This document shows, piece by piece, positions 22,089 to 34,500 of a stretch of DNA of 64,000 nucleotides. The position numbers and the translations under genes are program-made. The stretch comes from Choristoneura fumiferana (Eukaryota; Arthropoda; Insecta; Lepidoptera; Tortricidae). The stretch lies in contig NC_133497.1 of assembly GCF_025370935.1 (NCBI RefSeq), positions 3,882,560 to 3,946,559 on the forward strand, written 5' to 3'. Position 1 is the stretch's first letter. Every line of letters starts with the position of its first letter. A model generated the notes under the pieces. The model saw only the letters and a program-made list of their open reading frames with translations. It was not told the DNA's origin and ran no database searches.

Positions 22089-22093
22089 ATATG

Positions 22094-23708
22094 CCTTATG
22101 GAGTAAGACTTAACGAGGAAAACTTATGATGGGATCGCAGAGTTCAAGTCTCCGAAAATACAATTAAACAAAAGACACTTACAATAAGGGCTTATTCAGT
22201 TGTTATTTGAGACAAAACCGAAATATGAATTAGTTACTGAAGGTGATAAAGAAAGTTATAAACTAATCTTCAAAAAAAAAAGCCTATTAAAAGTAACAGA
22301 GGTTCCAAATATTTACAAATGATTAAACCTTTATTTAAGCTAACTAGGAACTGTGACTGTGAGAGTACAGAAAACCTTTCAGTGAGTGAAGAACTTTGAG
22401 TATTTAGCTAGATAAATACTCAAAGGTCAGTAAAGACACGTTTTAATTCCCACGGGAATTTTATAAAACCCCGGAATTTCAATTCAACTGCTATATCTAA
22501 TGATTTAGTGTGCGAAGCTGTGGGTAAAGTCTAGTAATAAAGAGTTGTTGTTGTTGTTTCTTTAAAAAAATATGGCTCTGTCCATCGGAGGACAATTTTG
22601 CCAGTGTCTAGTAGTTTTTGCCGTTGTACGGTAAAAAAATTCTAGAAAACGAAATATGAGAGGTAATGGTGGATGAACGATGACAGCGCGAATCCTAGTA
22701 ATAAGAGATTTATTAAAAAACGTCTGTTATCTCTGAAACGTCAAAATTTGACATCTGTCAGAATTCCACGGAATAAAAAATAGGGTTATAGGGCCAGAGG
22801 AGCTACTACGAAACTCGTAAATCGAAGTTCGTATTGCACCGTCCCTTTCACTCGCGTATTAAATGACTTAAGAGTCAGAGGGACGGCAACATAGAGATTC
22901 GAGTTTTGCACTTCGTGGTATAGGGCCAGATATCACACAACGTCATTCATGTTTTTCGTATTCGACAATTCGACATTCGTTACTTTACTTACTCGTATTG
23001 TGATCGGATGTGTTCAGTGCGTTTTCTCGTGTTATGGTATGAGTTTTTATGGTAAGCATTGAGACGGATCGTAGAATGAAATTGAAACTTAAATATCAAC
23101 ATCTATAAAAAGCAGAAATATCTCCAAAACGGTCGCATTTTTATTAGACCCATTTTACCTTTTCTAGAATGTCCTAAGTGCCCTACATGTTAGTACGTCA
23201 CGGATCCGTTCATATCTTAATATTTTATACATAAGTAGGTAGTAGGTATTTTATAGTAGGTAATGTAACGCAACTCAAATGAAAGTTCTTGCATCGTCTA
23301 AATGGAGCCTTACACAAGAACTCGTGTGATTACAATAAAAGTCCAATCGTGTGATTAAAGAAAAAACTTTTATTTGAAAATAACTGAAAATACAATCTAT
23401 GCTAAACTATTATATACGATGAATGATAAAAAAAAACTTATATCACATAATTTAAACAGCCTATTTGTACATGGATTTGACATTTCAAATGTGATCAGCA
23501 CAAATTTCCTCTAAAGGTACATGAAAGTGGAGGATTTTCATTTTTACTTTTGCTATTCGAGATGGTATTAATAAACACCGACGAACTGACATATCGTTTA
23601 GCGACTGACGTTTCGAATGTTGCCAGCTTAGCGTCATCAAATTTCTACTAAAATGGTATTTATTTTTAACAGAGTAAATACGTATTAAATATTATTTGAG
23701 ATAAGAAT
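22094..23708 (+). other. Intergenic part of duplicated block, copy 1
   Basis: Collinear with 58478-60249. It contains a hairpin repeat copy at about 22799-22925. Copy 1 has about 270 bp (22985-23255) absent from copy 2, where a 418-bp MITE lies at the same joint. The candidate polyadenylation signal of the ferritin gene (AATAAA on the minus strand, 23659-23664) is at the right end. No gene is seen in the rest. Confidence 0.8.
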
Positions 23709-26354
23709 TTAAACTGTTTTTTGGAGGTACTCGTCGTAGAGGTACAGGGAAATGGACAGGTCCTGCCCATCGTTGCTGGCGATGAATTTCTTGAGGTCTG
23801 CTGTGTGACCAGCCAAGTTGCGGATAGTCTTGGCGTGGTCTTCAATGAACTCTTCTTCTAGGTATTGAGCAATCTGAGGAGATATTTAGATTAGATCAGT
23901 ATACATATTAAAAGAGGTAGATATGTTTTTAATGCATCGAAAACGAGCCAAAATGAGTCCTCATGTGACGTCAAAGAAAGTGACAACCATGTGCTTTTCA
24001 TAACGAGAGAAAAAAGGACTTAAAAACGTATATGTGTGCCAGCTACCATAATATTTGTTGGATAATGTTTTTCGGTTGTCGTTTTGAGTATGTACAGTCA
24101 AGTGTAAAAATATGTACTTTTTCAAAGTTTCAAAAATATATACTACAGACTTATTCTGACGCAATAAGATACTTATTTTTGCACTTGACTGTACCTTCAC
24201 CTTTAAAATTTCATTATCAGAATCTGTTATTTTCATGTGTTCTATGTATATACAGTTGAGGAAACTGGATCGCGTACAAGAGTGGGATCTTTATAATCAA
24301 TTTCGCTTTGATTTCTTTGGCAGATGTTTGGAATGATAATATGACATTAGTAGCACAAAGCTTCCACCACCCTGGTACGCGATTACTGTACAATAAAGTT
24401 TATAGATGAGAGATGTTTTTTAATCGTGAACAGAAAGTATACGAGAAAATAGAGGTCGACAAAAGTCAGACTGTTATAATCCGTCGCAAAATCGCACGGA
24501 TCCCAGTCCAACTCCGGACTCCGGCACTGCAATGTGGAAGGCGAGGGAAAACCACCATAGTATTTTCCTAAGAAAGCCGTCATGAAGGTTCGCTTTGATC
24601 CTCAATCGACTTCCACAACCTATCAAGAGTATAAAGACTTGGAAGAAGATACCTCAGGGTCGTGCAGATGCTGGCTGTTCCTGGTAGCCTCGCGGTGAAT
24701 GTGGAACGCGCGCTCCGCGATCTCTTTCTGCGTGTCCAGGGCCTTAGCCATAGCCTCCAGTTCATGCAGTTCCACGGTGTAGTTCTTGTTGGCGACGGAG
24801 TCCAGGGTGGAGCGGCGAGAGAAGTCCATCACGCCACCTGAAAGTAGAAGTATAAGTTAGCGCTATTCAAGCCAGGAGTGAATAGAATCGATCCTGCGGA
24901 AACGATCCTGCCGGATTGCCAGGATGTCACTACCAGAATATTGTATTTTCTCTAACATAAGCATGCCAAATTTCAAGTCAATCTGACAACTGGAAGTTGG
25001 TCGAATTTAACTTGCAAGACTTGATTTTTGATGGGACAGGTGAAACTAAATAAAAGCTTGTTAAAAGCATCCAATTTAAAAAATCTAGAGAAAACAATTG
25101 ACTCACCTCTAGTAGTAATATGCTTGATGAGTTCAATGCTCTTCTCCCACGCATCATCAGACAGCTTCCTGAATAGCTTGCTGAATCCTCCTCTGTTAGT
25201 CTGGTAGTTGTTGAAGTAGGACGCAGATAGCAGGTACTCGTAGGAGCGAGTGAGATGCAGGTTGGCATAAGCTTGCATTTCGGTAGCGAGGTTGCCATGG
25301 TGACCGTAGCCGCCGTAGATTGCGTTACATCTTGCCAAGACTAAAATAATTAGTAGAATTTTAGTTTCTGTGCTGGCAACTCTACATGTCAATGTCAAAT
25401 GGCTTCCTCGTACACAGGCTTCCTATGAAAGGAAGGAAGCCGTGTTGCTCTAAGTCAAATGACCCAACAAAATCGCTGAATGAAGGATTTTTTCTTAAAC
25501 CAAATGATGGAGACTATTAATATTATTATTTTAAGAAATTACAAATTGAGGCGATTAAAACCCGCTTCATGAGTGTATAAGCTTATTTAATTTATCACAA
25601 GCAAATACTAATTTAAAAAAAAGCAGTTATACAAGGACAAAAAGCAGATGCATCTATGAATGCCTATAATGCCTGTACAACACAATCATTAATTTTGTCT
25701 TAAACTTGTAGAATAATGGGCCATGCAGATCCATGATTTGTGCATGAATGATCCACTTACCCACTTCTAAATAACCAAGAGGCATTAAAAACAAAATCAA
25801 TTCATATTATTCACACACAAAGAAATTTAAGACTTCATTTAAGTACCCTACAAGAGATAATCAAATCTCTAACTATTGTTTATGATAAGATAACATTTGA
25901 AACCTATAGATAAATAAAGATTCCGGAAAAAAGAACAAAGTACGTAACCCTGTTTGATTTTGTTTCTGATTGATTACCTACCTATTTTCTTTGCATTCAA
26001 CCAGGGTAAAAGCAAAAGTTACCAACTCAGAACTAATTCAAACTTGAATAAAACATAATCAAAGGCGATCTAGATTACCTATAAGCACCTAGTTTGATTT
26101 GAGACCTTTTTTACTTTTTTTTTGTCAGCAAATATCAGGGCAATCTATGGCCAGTTAGCTTAGGTACCTACTGACTGACACTGATGACATTACTCCAGTA
26201 TAATTATTTTCTTAATTTGTTAAAATTAAATTGACTTACCAAGGCTATTGGAGGCCTGTGAACAGTCAATGGAGACATCCTGGTAGCAGCTGTCGTTGGC
26301 CAGGGCTCCAGACAGGGCCAGAAGGCAGGATACAGCAATAGCAAGGAACTTCAT
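23709..26354 (-). CDS. Fer2LCH: Secreted ferritin light-chain homologue, copy 1
   Basis: Four coding exons on the minus strand (26354-26240, 25340-25107, 24837-24653, 23873-23709) join in frame with GT/AG borders to give 232 residues. The ATG follows a spliced 5' UTR. A signal peptide (MKFLAIAVSC ... SGALA) is followed by SCYQDVSIDC and then the four-helix ferritin domain (TEMQAYANLHLTRSYEYLL; FNNYQTNRGGFSKLFRKL; DDAWEKSIELIKH; a last helix ending YDEYLQKTV). The position of the H-chain ferroxidase EXXH carries AWEKS instead, so this is the light-type subunit that nucleates the iron core. It assembles with the heavy chain in the secretory pathway. A minus-strand AATAAA lies 45 bp past the stop. 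The heavy-chain gene is divergent, 1.75 kb away from ATG to ATG. Confidence 0.95.
24094..24194. repeat. MITE with TACAGTCAAGTG termini in ferritin intron
   Basis: About 100 bp, beginning TACAGTCAAGTGTAAAAATA and ending with the inverse, TTTTTGCACTTGACTGTA. It lies in the last intron of the light-chain gene. The other copy of the locus carries a longer version (about 60593-60726). TA-bounded ends suggest a mariner-type MITE. Confidence 0.7.
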
Positions 26355-27055
26355 GGTTCTAAAAGAGATAGTAGATAGAACTTTAATGATACCTTCTGTA
26401 AAAACTGGCTGAATATAGACAAGTGCCTTTAAAAAAAGTTTTTTTTTGTAAATCAGCAGTTAATATAGTTTGAATAAAATAGTAAAAAACAGATAGAAAA
26501 GGAACTTAAGTTTTACATAGGTACAAAATTGATTTAAAGTACAAAAAAATTATCATTTAGTTATCATTGTAAGTACTTCTTTTGTGCTAAATCATCAGTC
26601 AATTAAGTATATTACACCTATTTATTTTAGTAGGTATAAATAACTACCTTATATTAACCATATCACCAGATAAAAACAATACAATGTAAAACAATAATAT
26701 CTTAAGCACACCTAGGTACTGCTTCCCTGCCTACAACGTTAGAGGAAAAGTAGGTAATTTTGTTAATGTTAATATAGATTGCCAGTGGACAACAAACAAA
26801 CAATAAATCATAGCTTTGATATTATAATTTAACATGAGTTGTAAAAAGGTTTGCTTGAAAATATCCGCCCTGACATTTGCCAAATAAAGACTTCCAAATC
26901 TCCAATGAGGAGAACAGTGAAAACCAAAATAGAATAAAAAAAAACTACGTCAAAATACACCGAATCAGACGCAATTAGTGAAAAAAAAACAAAAGCACAA
27001 GGAAAACAAAAGATAATTCCATTCAATGTCGTATAAATAATTAAAAATCACTCAC

Positions 27056-27250
27056 CAAATAAGAGTGTCACGTTTACAATGAATGAGGAGTCAAATAAAA
27101 ACAGATCCGTCGTAAGTGCAGCCTTTACACACACTGGCGCAGAAGGCGACTTCCAACAACAAAGACTCGAAACTGATAGTCGGTCGATAGTCCGCAAATG
27201 GGACTAAAATATGAAAGATAACCGCGCAATAGCAAACAATGTTCGATGGA
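27056..27250 (-). other. 5' UTR exon of ferritin light chain, copy 1
   Basis: The donor TATTTG|GTGAGT on the minus strand (exon end 27056) would splice to the acceptor TTTTAG|AACCATG at 26358. The exon carries the IRE. Its upstream limit is an estimate, since no transcription start can be read from the sequence. Confidence 0.6.
27121..27147 (-). promoter_or_regulatory. Iron-responsive element of ferritin light chain, copy 1
   Basis: On the minus strand a 5-bp lower stem (GCCUU with AAGGC) is followed by an unpaired C, a 5-bp upper stem (UGCGC with GUGUA, two G-U pairs) and the loop CAGUGU. This satisfies the canonical IRE layout: C bulge, five pairs, CAGUGN loop. Iron regulatory protein bound here would block translation when iron is low. 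Confidence 0.93.
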
Positions 27251-27989
27251 ACTTCTGCCTGAGTCAACTATACTTACTTTACTATTTCTGAAATACAATG
27301 AAGTTGGCTCAAGTAGGGCCTGGTGTGGTTAGTTATTAAAAATGAAATTACCCCTACGTTCATTGTTTCATTGTAAGAGGACGTATTTTGGAATCAAAAA
27401 TAATTTTAGTAGGTTATAAATCATTTAAAACTATACTTACGTGTAGTATAAGTTCTACTAGTAGCAAAAAAGGCTTTAATTTGAATTTTTTCGGTTTACA
27501 ATATCTTTGGGTAAAGATTTGGCTTGTATTATGGTATTATTGTACCCGCCCCTCTCTGCAGAATCCCGTACTACGACGTATCAGCTGTCATAAAAATTTA
27601 ATCATGAGGTTTTGTGTTTCAAGAATTTTCCCAACATTACATCATTTTGACTTATTTACGGCAAATTAATGGTAGTTAGGACCTTTAAACTGTAAGAATA
27701 GGTAAATAAAATCAATCTAATACTATAAACTACCTATTTAACTGTTGTATTGTTTGTTTTCGGTCTGTTAATAGTTCTATGAAGTCACTTGAAACACAAA
27801 ACCTCGTAGTTTTGTGTTCCAAGTCCGGGTGATATCCTTCGTCTCTGTCTAACACAGTCATTCAGTCAGTGGAAACCTCCTGTCAACAGGAGATGGTTTT
27901 GTTATCGCTACGCACTTCATTATTTTTGTATAATCACAGCCATTGAAGTGAGTTCTCGTCTTTCCTATTCGATTTCGTTTTGATAAGTC
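27148..27989. promoter_or_regulatory. Shared upstream region of divergent ferritin genes
   Basis: About 0.84 kb between the two IREs must hold both transcription starts and promoters. No classical TATA box can be placed with confidence, and the small open frame at 27388-27669 has no support as a gene. The layout implies coordinated transcription of both subunits. Confidence 0.6.
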
Positions 27990-28016
27990 GCCTTCTGCAC
28001 CAGTGAGTGTAAAGGC
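27990..28016 (+). promoter_or_regulatory. Iron-responsive element of ferritin heavy chain
   Basis: Lower stem GCCUU/AAGGC (all five paired), bulged C, upper stem UGCAC/GUGUA with one G-U pair, loop CAGUGA. It lies 89 bp before the heavy-chain ATG in the same exon. The lower stem is identical to that of the light-chain IRE. Confidence 0.95.
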
Positions 28017-28105
28017 TTGACTGTCGCGAACACGTTATAATTACGCTCTCAATTTCTATTCAATAATTTCGTCAAAGTATCTGTGATTTATTGTAGGATT
28101 TAATC

Positions 28106-28172
28106 ATGAAGGCTGTACTACTTGCCGTTGTTTCTTTCCTGGCTGTTTGTGCTCCAGCTTCGGCCACACAAT
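28106..28172 (+). CDS. Fer1HCH: Ferritin heavy-chain homologue, first coding exon (incomplete)
   Basis: The ATG opens MKAVLLAVVSFLAVCAPASA, a signal peptide with a likely cleavage after ASA, followed by TQ and the first base of a codon at the donor T|GTAAGT. Mature insect heavy chains commonly begin TQC, so the next exon should start with the rest of a Cys codon. The heavy chain provides the ferroxidase centre of secreted ferritin. No later exon is recognisable before the contig ends at 34400, so either the first intron exceeds 6.2 kb or the remaining exons lie beyond the break. Confidence rests on the signal peptide, the IRE upstream and the divergent light-chain neighbour. Confidence 0.85.
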
Positions 28173-28804
28173 GTAAGTATTTTTGTTTTTTATTTCTTTG
28201 TTTTTATTGTCGGCGGGTACGAACGACACTGGCTGTGCGGAAAATGTCGTATCATTAAGAAGGTCATCCACTAAATTTGGGTGCACGTTTTGACTACTTA
28301 TTGTTTAAGTACTTGTTTAATTTTTTCCCTGAACTTTGCTCATGAGTATGGTCTAGGGTTCATTCGATGCGAAATAGCTGTGAAATGGATATATTGAATG
28401 TTTTCCTGTTAAAAGAATACATTGATTTCATGTTATCAACAGACATGGTATGACATAATTCCTTCAACTCAAGTTCTTTGTCTGATTATTAGTCATCAGA
28501 TACTTAAATTAAGTACCATTTATTAAACATGTCTGTGAAAAACTACCATTGTGAATTTTTCAACTTTAGTTTTTTTTTTACTTAAAATTGTCCTGTTATT
28601 GACCTCATCACCTGATAAAAAGTGTAGATAAGGCCAAAGGTGTACCTCACTGGTTCAGTAACAGCCTATTCACTAGCTTGAAGAGCCCTAGGTTTTATTT
28701 ATCTACAAATACAATACAGACAATGGGAGCAAATTTCATACCCTAGCAGTTCATATTATGAAAGACAAAGCAATTGCTTTGTTGGCCATAATTTCCTATA
28801 TATA

Positions 28805-29410
28805 AAAAACCGGCCAAGAGCTTGTCGGACACGCCCAAAAATAGGGTTCCGTAGCCATTACGAAAAAATTAAGTAATATGTTTCTAAGGATTTCGTATTT
28901 TATACGGAATCTTCCAAGTTTAGGTGTATTTTATACCTTAGGCTGCTATTTACTCATAAACTACTAATAATTCTCAAGCAAACTTGGCCACTATAGTTTT
29001 CCTTGAAAGTTTGAAATACTTACTACCATCATGATTTTTTTTTTAAATTTCCACCCTCCTTTTTTAGGAGGGGGGACACTGGATTTTAATGAATATTTGC
29101 ACTTTAAAACTGAATATTTCGCAAACACATCACTGAATCGAAAAATCGTCTTAGCAAACCCCTAATGGGTTTAAAATACCTATCCAATGATACCCCACAC
29201 CACTTTACGTCTATGGGAGGTACCGTAAAAAAAATTTTTTTTTTTACTTTTAATTGTACCATTTTGTCGGCATAGTTTACCTATATATCCGTGGAAATTA
29301 TAGCTTTCTAGCATTGATAGTCCCTGAGCAAAGCCGCAGACGGACAGACAGACAGACATGGCGAAACTATAAGGGTTCGTTTTTGCCATTTTGGCTCCGG
29401 AACCCTAAAA
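28805..29410 (+). repeat. GGTTCCG / CGGCCAAG interspersed repeat
   Basis: It begins AAAAAACCGGCCAAGAGC, has an inner (GACA)n run and ends TTTTGGCTCCGGAACCCTAA. It is longer than the copy at 4876-5250 because it retains the central region. Confidence 0.8.
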
Positions 29411-32302
29411 ATGATCCTAGGATTCCTAGGAAGAAACTTCATATCAAACTATTTAATACACTTTGAAAACCGGTTTTTCATAAATGTAAGACCTAGCTAG
29501 ATCAATTATTCACTCCCAAGGATCCCTACACTTCATCTACCCATTTCCAGATCCCCATAAGATTACTATGAGATTAAATTAGTATGAGCCATTGTATTTT
29601 AAAAACATTGTGAGGGAAGGGAACCTGCACTCACCTGCAATCAAATTCAGTGGTTTGTGTGATGTTCCCAATCGGCAATGGGCCCGCTGGGAACTACAGA
29701 CCAAGCTGTCTTTTTGAGAGGCTTGTGCCCAGCAGTGGGATGTATATATAGGACATAACAAAACATACTGGAAATGAATGATGAAAACAATCCTTGCTCT
29801 CAATATATTAATAAACAGATTTCAATCTTTTATTTATTTTTAGCTTTTGCCTACAACCTCTTAAGCGTAGAATTTGTTTATTGCTATCCCGCGGGAACTA
29901 TGCAATTTTTCGGGATAAAAACTATCCTATGTACTTCCCTGGAACTCGAACTAGCTGTATATTGAATTTCATCTAAATCGGTTCATCTGTTTCTTTAGAT
30001 GTGATCTGATGAAGTAACAAACAAACAAGCAGAGTTAAAACTTTTACTTTTATAATATTAATTGGAATAATCAATCAGATCACAGCTAATACATAAATTA
30101 CATAATATTGATTGTAAATTTACATGTCTTAACTGATTAGAGTAATCTTTATTACTTTGATTAGTTAGATTAGTGTGGTATTGGTTTGATATTATGATAA
30201 TTACAAACCTTGTCTGTGTCTCATGTAAACTGTCAGATATGGCAATCAAATTGGAATTTTAGGATTTTACTCAATTCCCAAAGAAATTTCAAGAAATTAA
30301 TCATGAATTTCATTAACGTTGCACATAAAACGGCTCGAACCGAGTCTATTCGAGATTTTATCAGATCCCGTGGGAATATCGAGATAAAAAGGATCTCCAA
30401 CTATCATACTTATCAAATTTTATTTTCACTTCTCATGCTCGTAAAGTTGTTATTTATGCTGAATCTAGGCGACATAAAATGACTTTTTATGCTCTTGTGT
30501 ATAAAGTAAAATCTTCGTCTAAGACCAAGGTAATCAGGTCAACAGCCACAAACAAAAAAAATTCTACATATATATTCAATCAAAATAAATCAGTAAAACT
30601 AAAATGTATAATTGTATAGCAATCCATGAAAAATAACAAGTACCTAGCAAGTGAACTATAATTTCCACTGTTGCTATTTAATTTCCTCTCAATCAAAGTG
30701 AAAAGCAGTGTAAAACTCGAGCATTAAACCCATTTTCCCCTCGACTGGCTACTCGTATATGAACGCCTCGGGTAAAATAGCTCGCTTTATGCTCTTGTTG
30801 TACAATCTACTATTAAATCTGTCCATTTCAGCATGAAGGAGTAACACTACCTAGCTTTTGCAAGCGGCTTCTAAATTAATTATGAATTATTATTTCAGTC
30901 ACAGTATAAAAAAGGAGCAGTATTGTCTCGGCAGCGTCCTTGATATAATTACCTACGCCGGCTCGGTACACAAACGCGCGATAGGGCTGCCTACTCTACT
31001 AACTGTCGCTCCTCAGTTATATATTTGATTTGAAAATGTCACATGAAATTTAAAATAGAGATTTAAAGATGGACTAATTAGTGTTTAACAAAAATGCATT
31101 TTACGTGTAATAAACCACAAAACGTATATGTTTTAAAAACGGTTTTATTTGGCTTCATTACTACATGTATTTGTCACCTAACTTGTTGTCAATAAACATT
31201 ATTATTATTATTACCTACAAATTAGCTACGGAGAAGTATTTGCGCCTCTTCTGGGATGTGTGAAAAGCTTTATTGTTGAGTTTAAGAGTATAAAAAATTC
31301 GCATTCAGATAAATAACTTCAATAGATACGTTTTTATTATAATATATTTAATTAATTTAAACATCCGTACACCGAACAACACAGTTTATATCGTTGTGAC
31401 ATATTAAGGCGGTACGTAATAAATGCGCGTGAGTCCGTACGGAACCGAGGAGCCCTCGCGACTGATGGTTGCCGAGGTATGCTGAGAATTCGTGGCGCGT
31501 AGGCATAACTCGCGTTCCGGCCGTTCGTATGAAGACGGTGTACTGCTCCTGTGTGCCAGGCATAACACCTGCCTGGAGAGTGATCTCTATTGATGTTTAC
31601 CCCTCTATATTATTTCATACAAGTTGGCAAATGCAATGCAGTAAACAAGCTAGGACCTATTTTGGTTTCGATAACAAATTCATGACAACTGATACTGAAT
31701 CAATGTACCTATTGTGTTAGTGATGTTTTTCCGAATGTAAGAGGACATGATGAAATCTGGCGCAGGTTTTGTTATTGCTATATGTATATGTGTCACCAAA
31801 CATGAGATTTTCCTTTGTGACTGAGAATATGAAATAGTACTGCTACAACATGAACTGGCAAGTAAGGGTGCATCTATTAATTATTATTGAGGCAATTTAG
31901 ACCACCCTCTCCCCTGGGTGAGATGTCGTGAGATTAAGCTCGACTTCCCCTAATCTCACATGAGCTTTTTTTTTTAGAACATTCATTAAACACTACATTC
32001 GTACCGGAGCTAAGGTATGTCGGTTGAAGTTAAACAAAAGGTAATAAAAAATAAGATAAAAGCCGAGGACCAGCGAGAAGATATTTATAAAATCGATTCT
32101 TAGTAATCTTCTTTACATTGTTTTTCAGATACTTGTCTCGATAAAAATGAAGAGGGTTTATTTCTGACCACCTGTTTCTGACCATGCTTTTTTCACGATG
32201 TACCATGTCAAAGTCAAAATAAAACAGTGTATTGTTTTAAGGTGGTTTTGTTTGCATTCCTATGCAAATAACTTCAAGCAAATTGGGACGCAACTTGGTT
32301 AT

Positions 32303-32955
32303 TTTTAGGGTTCCGGAGCCAAAATGGCAAAAACGGAACCCTTATAGTTTCGTCAAGTCCGTCTGTCTGTCCTGTCTGTCCGTCCGTCCGTCCATATGTC
32401 ACAGGCATTTTACTCAAAAACTACAAGATGTATAATGAAATTTGGAGTACAAATGTCTTGTCAAAGCCGCTATTTAGTTTTGTAGTTAAATTACAAAAGT
32501 AAATATTTATAGGGGGGGCACTCCATACACGTAACAGAAATTGAAAAAAAAAAAAAATTTTTTTTTTAACTCGCGTCACGTGTGGCACAGTTCGACAGCT
32601 CTTGAAAAGATAGTAAGTAAGGTTTCTCAAAAAACTTTTTTTGATTAAGTGAAGATTTCCGGAAATAATCGCTCCCAAAGTAGCAAAACTTGTGTCCGAG
32701 GGCCCTATCTTGTAAACCGTATGTCCAAAAAATATGGAAAGGTCGGATATACCGTTTTTGAGTTATTGCCGAAAACTGCGCTTCTCAACAAAAAGACGTA
32801 AGTGCCGTGAAGATACGCTCTTTTTCTGGTAATAGATTTCAAGACTGTAGTAAGTGTTTTAATTGTTTATAACGCACATAATATTACTTGATTTTTGCGT
32901 AATGGCTACGGAACCCTATCTTGGGCGTGTCCGACACGCTCTTGGCCGGTTTTTC
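32303..32955 (-). repeat. GGTTCCG / CGGCCAAG interspersed repeat, inverted
   Basis: Begins TTTTTAGGGTTCCGGAGCC and ends CTTGGCCGGTTTTTC, the reverse orientation of the other copies. It includes (GTCC)n/(GTCT)n simple repeats. Confidence 0.8.
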
Positions 32956-34400
32956 TTTTTATGCCGCGCTGTACGTTTATTAGGTTTAATTAATTATAAT
33001 GGCGGCGTCTCCACATAAGGATGGATTGCGAAATATTGAACAACTAGTGCTTAACCGCGGCTCCGCACGCGTAAATCATTAGATCCAGCAGGTGAAATTA
33101 AATTCCGAGTTTTTAATAAATTCTCGTGGGCACTTATTGAAATTGTAACAGTCCCAAATTACGTGACTAAACCAAGCGAATGAGGTTTCAAGATTTAGGT
33201 TGGGATTATCGGGATAAAACAATAAAACAATTAAATAAACATTAAAACGTACTTGAAAATTGCGGTAATAGTGCTGCATTTTCTCATATTTCTTTTATAA
33301 TACTTTTGTAAAACTATAGGTCTGTTACAAATTAAAATATTTGTAACCTTATCTTTGTATGACTGTTTTTTTCACACTTACGTCCAGCTATCTACTTATC
33401 AAATTTCATCCAAATCCGTCCAGCCATTTTAGCGTGAAGGAGTAACAAAAATACACACACACAAACACACACATACTCACAAACCTTTGGCATTCATGAG
33501 AGAGAGATGACACATATTCGATACACATAAAAATACACATAATATTAAGTAGGATCACAGAATAACTATAGTACCTACTAACTAACGTACAGAAAGGACT
33601 CTCGAACAAAAGTCAAGTTTAGGTATAAATCGTTGCCAACTTACGACTTGCACGCGAAATTGAAACTTATCATGTTACACGAGCGTTCATATTCCGTTGG
33701 GTACCGTTGACTCGAAACCGGTTTGGCGCCAAGAGCACAGGGTTCCCACTGGCCAATGAATAAAGATAACAGTAAACTACCTTTAATAAATAATTAAACA
33801 TAATTTAACATACTTGACAACAAATCATGACAATGATAACCTACTTATCTACCTACTACCTTTGCCTACTACAGATTTCCGTATTGGCGAAACCATGTCT
33901 TAATATTATTTCTGACCAACCAATTAAAGAATTGTATCACTAGATAATACAAGCATACAAAACTATTACTAGGCAGGGACTTAGGAAATTAGAGAAGTAA
34001 AGAGTGCGACCGGCCGCCGCTTGCCGTTGCATGCTGTTGTAACAGAATGTTTGTGTATGGGGCGTTTTGTAGAGTATCTGTGGGTGGAGACGGCACGGAT
34101 GATTCAATACACTATACGCAACAATATAACTTATACGGATTATATCGTTTCGAAGTCATTGTTGCAAAATAAAATAAGTAGGCACCTACACAAATCACGC
34201 GCGACGCGTCCAGCGTGCGAACCGAGCGGCAACCCGCTGCCCTGCCATGCGCCTAATAATTTAGGCGCGCCGGCCGAATGTACATACCAAACTGCGGAGT
34301 CTCAACCCCTGGTAGGATGTTAACCAACCAGTACATGTATAACCACATTATAATATAACCATTCAAAACGAACTGAAATGTCTGCAGAGCTACTACGAAA

Positions 34401-34500
34401 NNNNNNNNNNNNNNNNNNNNNNNNNNNNNNNNNNNNNNNNNNNNNNNNNNNNNNNNNNNNNNNNNNNNNNNNNNNNNNNNNNNNNNNNNNNNNNNNNNNN
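34401..34500. other. Assembly gap of exactly 100 N
   Basis: A fixed-size gap. The last readable bases before it, CTACTACGAAA, are the start of the self-complementary hairpin repeat. Confidence 0.99.

Larger units (their letters stand above)
28173..34400 (+). other. Presumed first intron of ferritin heavy chain, repeat-filled
   Basis: No exon is recognised. It holds a GGTTCCG repeat (28805-29410), a SINE fragment (about 29590-29760), a repeat shared with 55571-56340 (about 30437-30800) and an inverted GGTTCCG repeat (32303-32955). GC-rich patches at 31400-31600 and 33990-34290 have open frames but no recognisable product. It ends at a contig break inside a hairpin repeat. Confidence 0.6.

Noticed and set aside
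24580..24765. Small minus-strand open frame overlapping ferritin exon 24837-24653
   Set aside because: It is in the wrong frame; the ferritin frame (MDFSRRSTLDSV) is the coding one.
24973..25398. 141-codon minus-strand open frame as a gene
   Set aside because: It is ferritin exon 25340-25107 read through its acceptor and donor into both introns; the spliced model gives a consistent ferritin.
28104..28286. 60-codon minus-strand open frame over the ferritin heavy-chain start
   Set aside because: It is antisense to a clear signal-peptide exon with donor and upstream IRE.
31357..31720. GC-richer open frames on both strands in the heavy-chain intron
   Set aside because: No recognisable domain, no good splice sites and no match to the expected ferritin heavy-chain residues.
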